Positions 1 to 12,046 of a DNA stretch of 64,000 nucleotides are shown here, in pieces. The notes beneath the pieces are model-generated. The model saw only the letters and a program-made list of their open reading frames with translations. It was not told the DNA's origin and searched no databases. Position 1 is the first letter of the stretch; each line of letters begins with the position of its first letter. The translations under genes and the position numbers were made by a program. This DNA is from Cryptomeria japonica (taxonomy: Eukaryota; Streptophyta; Pinopsida; Cupressales; Cupressaceae). The stretch is taken from NCBI RefSeq assembly GCF_030272615.1, contig NC_081413.1, forward strand, positions 156,175,349-156,239,348. The letters are read 5' to 3'.

Positions 1-393
1 TTCTTTTTTTGAATTCATACCAAACCGTCATAACCAATCGAACTTGTTGAATATTAATATCTTATCAAATATTAGTCTTAATTCTTCCCCCTCCCCCTTG
101 CTTGATGCTAACATTCCTTCTTGTATCTTGCTGACTGAAAGGATTGGTTGTATTCTAGAGAAATTCCTTTATGTCTCACATTACTTAAATATGTGAGTTG
201 CATCATTTTAAAACAATATAATTTATTATCAGAATCATGTCTCATCATGTCTTGTTTAAGAGACATGGTTTGTTAGAGTAATTGTTGCCTCATATGAACA
301 ACAATGTTTAGCAATATCTTTTGTTTGTTTACATTGTCTACCTTAATTGATTCTTATTAGACATAATAACTTTTTACTTTAATTAAGTATAAT
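1..393. other. AT-rich flank of a solo LTR
   Basis: I see no coding frame or recognised element here. The last five bases (389-393, ATAAT) are the left target-site duplication of the LTR that follows. Confidence 0.5.
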
Positions 394-2083
394 TGTTGGA
401 CACAATGGATCACTGAGAGGGGGGTGAATCAATGATCTACACTCTTTTCTTCAAAATGAAGATACCGGTAAAGTAAAGAACAAACAGGGCGCTAACTGGT
501 GACTTAACCAATTCAAGTAGAATGTGTGAAAGGACTTGCTAAAACATTAACATAACACATGCACAAGAATACATCACACAACACCAAATATATACGAGGA
601 AAACCCAATGTGGGAAAAACCTCAGTGAGAATAGCTGTGGAAGATCTTTTGCTCTAATCCAACCTCACAATGAAACTTTGATTACAATATTTAGGGCACC
701 AACCCAAGGAGCACCAACCCCTACATAATTTATAGGCTACAACCTAAAGGAGCTACAACTTAGTGAAAACAATATAAAACTCAGATACACAAATGAAATC
801 ACTATTGCAAATGAAGTTTTGCAACCTTACAATATTCTGCTCTGTTGGTTTAAGCCTTACCGGTCTGTTTCCTCTTCTCCTACTCTGTAACTTGACTTTG
901 TTGATCACCTTTCTCAATCCTCTCTCACAATGTATTCCTCCTCTCAACTCACACTTAATCACTCTTAATCAGACACAACTTCTACTGGTATGACACCTCT
1001 ATGTTCAATGCACTCTTCACTGGTTGTTCCTTATACTGGTTTTCTCTTCTTCTCCTTGTGAATCAATACTTTGCTCACAAACACTTTAAGTGTTTTACTC
1101 TTCGGCTCTCACACAACAATATCACACTTGTCTTCTTACTACAGTAGCAACTACAATAGTTTCAAATCATCATATTTAAACTTGAGCTTTCCTGCCAAGG
1201 ACAATTCAAACTCGGAGCGGTTAGGGTTTCGTTTTCTTGACACAATCTGCATGAGATCTGATCCAGTCTATCTTGGATCAATCACTTGTACTCCAGGAAT
1301 GCATCTATACACATTTTCCATTATCTAATGCATACTTGCTAAATATATCAATCTTGTACATGATTTTCTACCTTGAAATATGTCAACTCATAAAACGCTC
1401 AGTTGTTTCCTTTTTGAGGTCTTCTTGCAATCTGATTTCCTTTGCATTGATCTAGGCACCAACTACTCTTTGATCTTCCTCTATTATTCTTTCTTCCTCG
1501 AGCCGCATCAATCAGTTACAATCTTGTGATTTTTGGTTGTTTCATTAATATCGACTAGTTGTTTCAACAACCATGTCGATGGAGGCTTCACCGACCTCTA
1601 CATGTTTGCTACCTCAGCTCCACATGGCATCACAATGGTCAAACAATTAGCTCACTGTCACACAGTCAGATCATACTTTGAACATTCAAAAAATTCATAC
1701 CAGTACACGTCTTTACCGATGAGACCTTATCCTTCTACTAACCGATAGTGTACACTACACCGATAACACATCTTCACCTCCGGTGGTTTCTACCTCTTCA
1801 TCAAAAATAGGCAGCCAACCTCTAGACTGGTTTATTGCTCTACCAGTTGTCACTCAATATGCTAACACACACATGCATCCCACCTCATACTGGTGAAGTC
1901 ACTGATAGTTTCAATAACTACTTGTCTTCCATCATACCAGTTGACAAATCTTCATGTTAATATTCTCAATACTGTATTTGTCTTTCACCATACCAGTACA
2001 CTCTTCTTCATACCGGATGACATACCTCTACTGGTAGCTTGCCTACAATACTGGTTGACATCAATGACAACTCAATGCCAACA
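394..2083 (-). mobile_element. Solo LTR of a Ty1/copia-like retrotransposon
   Basis: The segment begins TGTTGG and ends CCAACA, a perfect 6-bp terminal inverted repeat of the TG...CA type. Flanking bases are ATAAT (389-393) and ATAAC (2084-2088), a 5-bp target duplication with one change. Read on the minus strand it starts TGTTGGCATTGAGTTGTCAT and ends with the complement of CACTGAGAGGGGGGTGAATC. The same edge sequences mark the LTRs at 41,187, 48,101 and 50,114, whose orientations are set by gag/pol and primer-binding sites, so I place this LTR on the minus strand. No internal domain or primer-binding site adjoins either end, which is why I call it solo, formed by LTR-LTR recombination. The short reading frames inside are not credible genes. 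Confidence 0.8.
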
Positions 2084-4051
2084 ATAACTTCCGCCTTTTT
2101 ATCATCATAATTACTACCAATTAACACTAAAGGTTGATTATTATTGTCTACTGTTGAGGGGACAATCACTGACATGTGCAGTCCACTTAGTATTTGCTTC
2201 AATAATTAATGTTGTTTCTTTTGCAAGTTACTGATCAAGATGAATACAATTTTTATATATATAATTTGTATTGAATATATTTTCTGAATTTATTCATTAT
2301 TATATTATATCTAATTACATTGTTATGATAATTAATATTTAATTATTACATTTTATTCTATTGAATTCATAATAGGAACATGACATGTGCAGAATTATTC
2401 TCTTTAATATCTCAATTTGCAGTTTATTAATGTGATGATGAGTTTGTATGTTTTAGTGTTTGACCTACAAGTTATGCAGCCGTGTGTTTTGATCACCTAT
2501 TCTATTGCAATGAGATGAATTAGATGTGGATTTTCTATATCCATTAGGTTTGATTCATCATTGATGCAAACTTTGTTAGTTAGTCGTGTATGTGGTCATT
2601 AGCGCATTGCTATGTTTTCTTTAAGATGATCCGATGGATGATGTTTATAGTACCCCAATAATTGTTTATTGGGACTTATTTATCATGAGCTCGTGATAGC
2701 TTTGTTATTAATTATTTACTCTCTTGAGGGAAATTTTGGGAATAATGTATTGGCAATGCAAGATTGATTCCTGATTGGTAATTCGTTGGCAGTTCTATGT
2801 ATCTTCTTGTCTTGGAATTCAAGGTTACACTTGATTTTATTGACTTTTTAGTTGTATGTGTGTAGACCTGGATGACCTTAATTTGGGAGATGGTTGTCAT
2901 GATGCCATGTGTGACTCAGTGTCATGGTTCAATAGGAGTTGTTGGCAGTGAGGTGGATTCACCATTAGATGGTGGATGATCTTCTTAGTGTGCAAATGTT
3001 TGGAGGATCCCTTACATCCTATTACTACAAAAGGTTATTTCACATTTGTAGTTGTATTGGTAGGAGATGGTTATCTTCATACGATTGGAGTTGGTTACAT
3101 GTTATATTTGGTGTAGAGTGTATTTTTTATAATGCTACGGTTTACTCTTGATTACCGGTTTAAGGTTTGGCATGATACATTTATCTTGAGACCATGATTT
3201 TTTCATTTGGACTATGTGATCTCCTAGGAGGATATGGTTAGTTCATAATTCCATGGTTGGATCTTTGACATTTATGTTACATGGTTCTCTTTACATTAAG
3301 TAAGTGATAATTTACTTGATTACTTCATGATGGTGCTATTATGCATTTAGAGTTTGCCATGGATTGATCAATTACATGTGCTTATGGATACATAGAGACA
3401 TAGGTGATGTTGGTATTATCTTATGATTAGAGACTTGTTTCGAGATGTTTGATTATTTTAGCAGGAAGATCAAGGATCATTCACCTGGTATAGACTTAAG
3501 ATGAGATTGTTCTTATTATGAGTTGTGGTGACTTGGACATCTTGATGAGAATTCCCATTCCCAACTCTTGATTTAATATTTGAGAGGTATTGATCATTGT
3601 TCCTTTTAGGTGTATTATGTTTATGCTTATATTTCATAGATATGGTTCTTGAGCTATGAATATTGTTAGTTATGGAGGATTAATTTGAGAGATGTTTAGC
3701 ATTGGTGAACTCCTTGTGCATAAGTTGTTATTATGATATCATTATGAGGATATTAGGAGATGGTTTAGTGGGTTGATTTACTTCATTGGGAATGGTTATT
3801 ATGAGTTTTATTTTCTTGATTATGAGAGTCTTATATCCATGTTGGCATAGCATGATACTTATGTTTGTTTGATATAAGAGATTGAATGAAGTTTTGGGTG
3901 TTGTTATGGTTTTTAATTTGGGATATTTTGGAGATCATACTTGACGCAATGGTGCTTCTTCGAGGTGTTGGTAGAAGGACATGTTATGGTTTATAGGTTG
4001 TCTCTCTTCATTCTATATTTTCTCTCATATTTTTGGATGAAGGTGACATTT
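2084..4051. other. Non-coding, unrecognised, possibly decayed element body
   Basis: There is no convincing reading frame; the longest are about 60 codons and have no recognisable motif. Because a purine-rich tract and an LTR-like start follow at 4,052-4,064, this could be the eroded 3' body of a gypsy-type element. I could not recover any integrase or reverse transcriptase motif. Confidence 0.3.
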
Positions 4052-4063
4052 TGTGGGAGAGTA

Positions 4064-5350
4064 TGTAACACTTGAGTTTCATGTGTGGATCATGGTGATT
4101 GTTTTTGGTACTACATGTTTTTATTTACTTGTCGCACCTTAATATGAGTAGTTATTGGTAGACTTGATATAATTTAAGCTTCATTTTAGATTTAGTATTA
4201 CCCATGTGGGAGTTCCTAGATAAGTATGTACTTCATTAACAAGTTTTGATACAGGGAGATTGATTGTGTTTTATGGGTTGATATGATATTGGCATGAGTT
4301 TACTGATGTTTGTTATACCTAGGAGGTATGGATAGTTGGATGTATTGGCATGTGTTATGGATTTCATTTTTAATCGTGGGGGTTTATGCTTTATAACAAC
4401 AGGTTGGAGCCTTTGTTATCACATTAGGTTTTATTCTTGTGTTCTTGTATTGTTGCATCTTCACCTTGGCTTGTTCCTTTTCTTCCATAAGTGGTACCTT
4501 GGAGGATGAGAGGATTTATTTCTTGAGATGGTGGTCACTTGATTTTATTGCAGGTATCTTGATGGAGCGTGAGAGCATGGTGGAGATTCATGTGATTATA
4601 TGTATGGCTATGATGATGTATTTCATTGATTGACCCTTATGAAATATTTACAACAAATGGGAAAATTCTAGAAAATAAAGTGTTGTACACCTTTCAAAAT
4701 TATGTTTATAATTGTAATATTTTATTTCTTATGTGAGTTGTACATGGACATGTAACATGTAGAGATTCTATAAGAATATTCTCGAGGCCACTTTGATGTT
4801 GTATTGTAACATTGTAATATTATATTATAATTATTTAATATTGGGAAAGATATTTAAAATGCTTAAACTTAGTGTCCAATATTAAATGTGGATCGATGGT
4901 TGGTAATCCCATGGTTTTGTGGCACATGTTTTTACTTTACCACTAGTTGTGTTTGTGTGAACTTGAGTCTATAAAAGAAAGAACATGTTTATGGTTAAGG
5001 TTGGTTGGTGGTATTGAGTCTTTTGGAGGTTTTCACTTGTGTAACATCGCATGTGATGTGTGCATTCATGCTTGGACACATGGGAATGCATTGGAGGGCT
5101 TGATGGCTCAAGAGTATTCATTGTAACTCTATAAGTGCTTTGTATTAATTTATGGATGATTAATAAAATAGAGTATGGATTCTTTTGGAGGCTTTATTTT
5201 TCCCTCATGAGGTTTTTCCCAAGGTGTATCTTGTGTTATCTTGTGATTTTTCTATTTGATCTTTGCATAATTGTGATTATGTAAGCTTGGTGTATGCTTT
5301 TCTCTCATGGGTTGTCTTAGAGTCACAAATAAATTATTTCCCTCTTAATG
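4064..5350 (+). mobile_element. Possible Ty3/gypsy-type LTR (right end uncertain)
   Basis: A purine-rich TGTGGGAGAGTA at 4,052-4,063 looks like a polypurine tract and is followed directly by TGTAACACTTGAG, a common gypsy LTR start. Downstream lie a TATA box (4,969-4,977), an AATAAA at 5,162-5,167 and a U5-like stretch with GAGGTTTTTCCC near 5,209. This order matches U3-R-U5 in plus orientation. I could not identify the right terminus or a primer-binding site, so the end coordinate is only an estimate. Confidence 0.35.
4969..4977 (+). promoter_or_regulatory. TATA box of the putative LTR
   Basis: The sequence CTATAAAAG lies about 190 bp upstream of an AATAAA motif, the spacing expected of a compact LTR R region. 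It is a promoter candidate only in the context of the LTR call. Confidence 0.4.
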
Positions 5351-6600
5351 TTATTGTATATTAGAAACTAAATGTTGAGTTAACGGATTATACTTATGAT
5401 TAATGAATTCTTGTATGATGTCGAATCTTATTTACTCCTAAATATATGAGTGTATGTGTTGAGTTATCTTGCCTTGTTAGCCTTTTTTTCGTAGCTTAAT
5501 ATTGGTTGGTTAAAATATTGCTAGTATGTGACTATGTGTGTTATTGCATTGAAATTATATTTATTTAAATGTGATATTTTGGTAAAGTTTAATTCATATG
5601 TACAGAGGTAAATTATAATGGATATGATGAGCAATGTCATAGAAAACCTTGCAATGATCTTCTTGCATGATGAATCTTTAATTACTTGACAACTTGATTT
5701 ATGATTAGTATGTTTATATGCAAATGATCTCATGCTTGTGATGTTATTAGAGTCTTAGAAGAATAGTTGTCTTAGTGTGTTTGATAATATTCTTTAACTT
5801 ACCATGCATTTTATAAAATAGGTGTAGTGTAACATTTTACTCTTCGTGTGACTAGAAATAGTCACATAGTGTATATTCAATGTACCTTCTTGATTTTAAT
5901 CATTGATTCTTTCTCTAAATATCTACACAAATCAACATTGATTTAATATGTTTACTTATGACCAAGTCTACCAACAAATTATTGGTATTTGTTTGTTTAA
6001 TGATTTTTATAGTCATGCTTGATTTATTATAAAATTGAGCTCATTTTATGCCTTATTGTTGGAATTTATATTTATCCTACTTTGGTATTCCTTTTTATTA
6101 TTGTGGTAGCTATGTTAGAATATTTTTATTGATATTCATGAATGATGTGGTGTTCTTCTCTATCATATTTATTTCGGGCCTATAATGGAATGTATAAGTG
6201 AGTAAATTATGGATCATGTTAGTTTTTAATGTTTATGTTATTAAAACTATGGTAGTTTGAGTTACCTTTTTTGTTACAATGTGAATGAATTTTTATGTGG
6301 ATTATTTCAAAAAAATATAAAATGTGTTTGTTTCTATGTGGATTTATTATTGTGTGTAATATTCTTGGTTGGTGTATATATCATACCTAGATATTAGTGA
6401 TTAATGTTTATTTGAATTTATATATGAACTAACAATTTTATCCTCTATATTTTCACCAAGAGGATGGCATATGTTGAATGCTTATGAAGTGTTGTATTGA
6501 TTATAGTAGCTTGTTTGAGGTTGGGTGTTGACCTTGTAATGCCTCATTTGAAGGACGAAGGAAAAACTTGATGAAATGACTTTCTTTGAAACAACAAACT
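5351..6600. other. AT-rich non-coding sequence
   Basis: I see no gene, repeat or element terminus that I can support. The short reading frames are consistent with chance in AT-rich DNA. Confidence 0.4.
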
Positions 6601-6601
6601 G

Positions 6602-6725
6602 TTGTAGTTGTGGTGATAGTGTGTTTCCATTGATGTAAACCTATGGGGAAGATTATTGCAGTTGTGGTGACAGTGTGTTGTTGTAGTTGTAGTGGCACAA
6701 TGTTGTCATTTATGTCAACCTATGG
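6602..6725. repeat. Imperfect 45-bp direct repeat pair
   Basis: Two copies of a segment starting TTGTAGTTGT and ending CAACCTATGG or AAACCTATGG lie at about 6,602-6,646 and 6,681-6,725. Confidence 0.5.
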
Positions 6726-6795
6726 TTGTATGTTGTTCCATTCCTAGTGAAGAGATGAGTTGAAGAAAGAATAGTAATATTGTGATTGTATCTAA

Positions 6796-6929
6796 GTTCA
6801 TGATCAGATGTCCAATGATGACCTGAAGTTCTAGTTAGATGTCAAATGTGTGATGATATAAAGTTCATGGTTGGATGCCAAATGTGTGATGATCTAAAGT
6901 TCATGGTTAGATGTCAAATGTGCTTTGAC
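6796..6929. repeat. Minisatellite, four units of 32-36 bp
   Basis: Four consecutive units start at 6,796, 6,828, 6,863 and 6,899. Each begins GTTC and carries a core like AGATGTCAAATGTGTGATGA. The array is imperfect and has no coding potential. Confidence 0.75.
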
Positions 6930-7306
6930 TAATATATTGTTGCAATAAAACATTTCAAGCATGTTGTGCTAGTTTTGGTGTCTCTGGGTCAGGAGATTGT
7001 ACCACATTTCTCTACATTTTGATATACAGTTTTTTTCTTCACAAGATAGTGGAGGATGTGTAGTATGTATGTTTCTACTTTCAGGTCATAAAATCCAATA
7101 TGTTTATTTCTAAGTCATGAAAAGTAAAGATAGTTTCATTTCTTTTCAATATGGGTCAAAGGAATGCTCCACATTTCTCTAAACTTAATGTTTTATCCTT
7201 GCGGTTTGAAGAACTTGTTTGAATTGTTTGTATATTTATTTATCACAAGTTTCAATTGCTAAAGTGTACCTCGAGTATGGATTTAAATTTTATATCTCAA
7301 GGATAT
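6930..7306. other. Non-coding spacer
   Basis: AT-rich sequence with no feature that I can support. Confidence 0.4.
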
Positions 7307-9114
7307 TGTAATGCCCCGCCAGGAACCCCAAAGGAAAACCCACAACAAGGGTGAAACAATTTTTTTAATTTTTAAAGTATAAACATAATAAGTGCATAAC
7401 ACACAACATACATGATAACACAAGCAGAAGACTTACAAAAGAATTCCTTAAGGGTTACCAACGAAGAATTAAAACCCAAAAATAAATTCCACAATAAAGG
7501 TTAATCCAATAATCCATCATTAACTCAATGATCACAAGAAGCCATAAGCAATAACTGATTACACCATTGAAAGATTGAAAGGATACAATACAATTTCTCT
7601 TCAATAAGCATGTACACACAACATAAAGGAAACTGATAAATAGCATCCTAATCTAGGATCACGTTGCTCTTCCAATACATGGCTTCTCAATATAAATATA
7701 AAGATACAACTTAACCAAATAAAGGGTTACAAAAGATCATGATACAATGACCACATAGGTCTCCAAATAACAATAATCTCCAAACATGAGATAAGCATGA
7801 GCCACGATCTACAGAAACACCTGCGAAGCCAATCCTCGCATAAAGGTATGAACAAGAACATCCGATGGGAAGTGGCACTACCACTCGATCATGTAATTCC
7901 CAAAATGGAATCACCCCACCGTGCTAGGAGATAGTTGAGGACCCTCAAGCAAACAAAATCATGACATGATAGACAAAACAATACGACTCCATGGTAGCAC
8001 CAAATGACTCCACAATAATCCAGGTGACTCAACATCACAAATACACAAGTGAACCGACATCACAAACCACAAGTGACTCGACCTCACAAAACACAAGTGA
8101 CCCTAAAGAGAGAGTGTCATCACATAGCTTATGATGGTTACCATGGTTGGTCTCCATAGGTCCTGGCTCATTGTCCTGGTAACCTTTCCCGAACCTCCAA
8201 CTCCAACTAAGTCTCATGCGGACCCTACCAGCCTTTCATGAAGACAAGGTGGTCGGTTTGCCATTCCACGCCTTCTCACTACATTATGAGCCTCAGTACA
8301 AGAACTCACCTATACATGAGGTACAATATCTTTATTAATGTTTGAGAACTACCCACCTATTAATTAATTAGATTATCACTTTATTATCTGACTTTCAAAG
8401 GGTCATCCTGCCAACCTCTTTGGGCACAACCCCCTTTCGAAAGCCACTCTCTCAAAAGACACTAAACAAACATGGTCACTCCACGAGGACCCTATGGCGA
8501 AGTAGACAACCATAACACCACTATCCAGAAACAAGTGGTCATACAAGGACATACTGACTCTTGGTTAACAATAAGGCAAGACACTAGATGGTTAATACAA
8601 CGAAGTCATCATATATCACTTGGTCAATGGTACCAAATACGCCACCACGGGACGACTGAACCACAGACCAGAAATAACACAATATAACTCTTGCAAGGAA
8701 AGCTAATTTCACTAAGTCCGCACTCAGACAACCTTTGAGAAAATCAGCATCATAAGCACTTGCAACATCATTGATTGAAAATTAAATAAAACACTCTTTT
8801 ACCATTCACATCTATTCAATTTCCAAATCAATATTCCATCAAGGATAAAATTCACATTGAATAAAACATGAACTCCTAATAGGCATTTTAATTCATTTCT
8901 AGAATATATCCAAATTAACCAATTTGAATTACTAATTCATGCCTTGATTTCCATTGATAAATTTATTAATCTACTTAATAAAAATCACTTGAAAATCACT
9001 GTTTTATTTAACATAAAAAAAACCACTTTAAGAACAATTTATTTAATAAAAAATCAAATTCATAGCACATACTGGTTTGTACTGGTAAGGGCACAAGGTC
9101 AATCGGGGGTCCAG

Positions 9115-9302
9115 GCCAACCCGCGGTAGTGTTGTTGCTGAGGCAGCAGACACTACCTATCGGTAGTACTGTTGTCGACCGGTAGCAGGCCTACCGATCG
9201 GCAGCAGATGCTACCAATCGGTAACAGTCCTACCGACCGGTAGTACTGCTACTGCATAGCAGTACTGCCGACCAGTAGTACTGCTCCCTGTGGGCAGCAA
9301 AC
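9115..9302. repeat. GC-rich patch of degenerate ACCGGTAGTACTGCT motifs
   Basis: Variants of TACCGACCGGTAGTACTGCT recur about eight times in 190 bp, for example near 9,154, 9,178, 9,198, 9,230 and 9,272. The motif contains two short palindromes, ACCGGT and AGTACT. The patch is strikingly GC-rich against an AT-rich surround. Confidence 0.65.
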
Positions 9303-10308
9303 ACTAACAACCCATGTGGTGGGACTAGCCCACCACGAGGTAAGGTAAGGTCCAGATTAATAAAAATTCATACTTCTTAAGCATTTAAAAATCAAAAAGA
9401 TACCAATCGTTTAAACATAAAAATTATTCATTTCCAAATCATTTCACGGGCACACGCACATAGTGCCAAGATCCAAAATTCAAATGGACATTTACCAATA
9501 CGGTAAATGGTGAAATACAATCACACAAGAACCCCAAATCTTGGCCAATAAGTTAATAGGAAGCACACAACAACTAAATCGAATTCATTATATTCCAAAT
9601 AGAAGAGGTAAACCAAGGAGTTGATTTCCAGAACAAGTAACAAACAACAAATACAGAAATAATCCATATCTTTCCTATAAGCAAACACTTGATATAAGCT
9701 TCATGAAATCAACAATAACAAGCATTTCTTCTTCCATTCCAATCATTCCACAAAAATTTACAAGGAGATTTTCATCTTTTCAACACACAGGAAGCAACTG
9801 AAAAATCAAATTTAAATTTCAAAACAAGAAGAGGTTATCCAACCTTGAAGCAAACTAGAAGCAAAATGGTGGAAGAATCCCAGTCCTTGCAAACCAAATC
9901 AAATTCTAGCTCCTCTTCTAGAATGATTTTCCCAATTTCTCTTCCAAATTTTCTGCCCCCCCATTCCCATGAATTCCAAAATTATACGGGAAAATAATTT
10001 CAACCTAAACTTTCTAGGTTGAAAGTTTTCTCCACCAATCAGATTAAATTATTTTAAAAGTAAAAGCAATCAGATTTTCTCTTTTCCAAAAACAATTCTT
10101 TTTTCAACAATTAAAATGAAAAAGTTAAATGGAAAGGTAAAAAGAAAAACTTTTAATTTTATTTTCTATTTTCCAAAATACTTTCTTTCAACATAATCAT
10201 TTAAAATATAAATGGCTAGGCAGTTATTTATTTCCTTCTATGTTATTTTATGCAGTATCTCAGTGCTTATGATCAATGTTATTTTATGCATCATTATCAT
10301 GGACTGAC

Positions 10309-10358
10309 ACTCTTTTTGTATGTTCCATTGAATTCAATCAAAAACATACAAAAAGAGT
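10309..10358. repeat. Perfect 16-bp-stem hairpin near the LTR end
   Basis: ACTCTTTTTGTATGTT (10,309-10,324) and its exact reverse complement (10,343-10,358) flank an 18-nt loop containing the palindrome ATTGAATTCAAT. It lies 22 bp inside the right terminus of the putative LTR, which is the U3 start in the inferred orientation. Confidence 0.85.
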
Positions 10359-10380
10359 CTGAACAAGGAGGGGTACTACA

Positions 10381-10722
10381 ACTATGTTTTCTAGTCTTCT
10401 TGTATTGATTAGGATCAATACCGGTCAAACAACTTCGATAGATAGCCAAACTATCAGCAACCAACCATCACAAACAACCTCGTCTATGACAATAGCAACT
10501 TGAAAAGATAATAGTGCAATATCCACAGAACACCAACATTAAGTCCAAAACTGCAAGACCAAACTCTTAAGAGTTTAGGAATGCAGAGCATTCTTCCAAC
10601 CAGACATTAAATACTCTTTCCTCCATATTCCATCTCAAAAAGTACAAAACCTTTTGGAAACATCAGTAACCTAACCAAGAGTGTCAATACCAATAAGAAC
10701 ACATCCTTAATCATCATCAACA
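10381..10722. other. Spacer between the solo LTR and the CACTA element
   Basis: No coding sequence is seen. The last three bases (10,720-10,722, ACA) are the left copy of the CACTA target duplication. Confidence 0.6.
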
Positions 10723-10751
10723 CACTAATACATTTGGACTATATTTCCGAC
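10723..10751 (+). repeat. Left terminal inverted repeat of the CACTA element
   Basis: Positions 1-12 and 21-29 match the inverted right end at 20 of 21 sites; the eight bases between have diverged. It starts directly after the ACA duplication. Confidence 0.85.
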
Positions 10752-11000
10752 TGAGGTTTCCGATGGAGAAGGTATATTGTGGCCAAATTTGATTTTTTTT
10801 TGAAAAAATGCCCGCATTCGTCGTAATTCTGACAGAAATTTCCCATTTGGTTTCGACGAAGAAGGCATTAGCAATGAGAATTTTCTTTTTTTCAAAAAAG
10901 TGCTTGAGTTCATCGTAATTCCGACGACAATGGCCATTACTTTAAAAAAAAGAAGAGGGGAATTCATTTGTGCATTGCAATCCCGCGTAGGCATCCGTGG
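10752..11000. repeat. Left subterminal repeat zone of the CACTA element
   Basis: TTCGTCGTAATTCTGAC (near 10,817) and TTCATCGTAATTCCGACGA (near 10,908) are related. The first matches, inverted, a motif at about 26,514-26,533 in the right subterminal zone. In well-studied CACTA elements such motifs bind the element's regulatory protein; that role is inferred here. Confidence 0.6.
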
Positions 11001-11151
11001 TGACTTCAACCCCCAAGAACATCAAACCCGCGTCGAAGGCATTTGTGGCATTGCTTGCAATCTTGCGCAGGAGGTAGATTCAAATTGCCCTAGTTTTTAA
11101 TTTTATGTTGCAAAAAATATACATGTGGTGGTTAATTTCCCTAGTTTAATC

Positions 11152-12046
11152 TCATAAAACCATAGAACTGTGATTGAGGAGTGAGTGTTCAATTTTGTAG
11201 CAGCAATCCCTTCCTCCCGTATATGCACGTATTGATTGTTCACATGAGATCACATCTCTTTGCGGCATCATATCAAACAATTGATGAGCCTTGTCCATGT
11301 TTCCACATTTTGCATTCATGTCAAGCAGGGCATTTGCAAGTACAACACCTAACAAAATTCCTCTATCCATTATGCTTTGATGGATGTCCATACCCTGTTC
11401 CAAAGCTCCCATTTTTGCACAGGCGGGGAGGATACTGGCAAAGGTTGCGGAATTTGGCTTTATGCCTTCCAATTTCATTTTCTTGAAAGTGTCTAAAGCC
11501 TTTTTGACAAATCCACTTTGTGCATATCCAACAATCATTGCAGTCCATGAGACAACATTTCTTTTAGGCATTCTATCAAACTGTTCACCTGCCTTGTCTA
11601 TGCTTCCACATTTTGCATACATGTCTACCAAGGCAGTTGCAACTACAACATCTGACAAAATTTCTCTATCCTTTATGCTTCGATGAATGTCCATACCCTG
11701 TTCCAAATCTCCCATTTTGGCAAAGTCAGGGAGGATAGTAGCAATGGTCGTGGAATTTGGCTTTACACTTGCTGATTGCATTTGCTTGAAAGTTTCTAAA
11801 GCCTTATCAACAAATCCATTTTATGCATATCCGGCAATCAATGCAATCCAGGAAACCACATTTCTTTGAGGCAATCCATCAAACAGTTCTCGTGCCTTGT
11901 CTATGCTTCCACATTTTCCATACATGCTAACAGAGCAGTTGCAACTACATCTGACAAAATTCCTCTATCTTTTATGCTTTGATGGATGTCCATACCCTGT
12001 TCCAAAGCTCCCATTTTGGCACAGGCTGGGAGTACGCTGGCAAACA
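11152..12046 (-). pseudogene. PLS-class pentatricopeptide repeat (PPR) gene fragment
   Basis: A 209-residue frame on the minus strand (11,781 to 11,152) shows tandem PPR motifs: [18 protein letters not shown], then MPKRNVVSWTAMIVGYAQSG, then a block with GIKPNSATFASILPACAKMG. These are typical of the L, S and P motifs of PLS-class proteins, RNA-binding proteins that act on organelle transcripts. The DNA repeats with a period near 300 bp (the same block starts near 11,387, 11,690 and 11,989), which equals one P-L-S triplet of about 101 residues. Homology continues upstream in other frames to about 12,046, so the copy is frameshifted, and it lacks the gene's N-terminus and any C-terminal E/DYW domain. 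The last 25 residues of the frame do not look like PPR sequence. It lies inside the CACTA element, 0.4 kb from its left end, so it is a captured fragment and not a working gene. Confidence 0.85.

Larger units (their letters stand above)
7307..10380 (-). mobile_element. Probable solo Ty3/gypsy-type LTR
   Basis: The left end reads TGTAATGCCCCGCC and the right end GGGGTACTACA. The right end inverted is TGTAGTACCCC, which matches the left end at 9 of 11 positions, a long imperfect LTR terminal repeat. No coding frame of any length lies inside. Read on the minus strand it would start TGTAGTACCCC and finish GGGGCATTACA. The flanking 5-mers (GATAT left, ACTAT right) match only partly, so the target duplication is eroded or an end is slightly misplaced. 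At 3.07 kb it is long but within the range for plant gypsy LTRs. It contains the motif patch at 9.1-9.3 kb and the hairpin at 10.3 kb. Confidence 0.55.

Noticed and set aside
793-1748. Several 60-85 codon frames
   Set aside because: They lie inside the solo LTR and carry no motif.
11181-11869. Plus-strand frames of up to about 100 codons over the PPR region
   Set aside because: They are antisense shadows of the PPR fragment.
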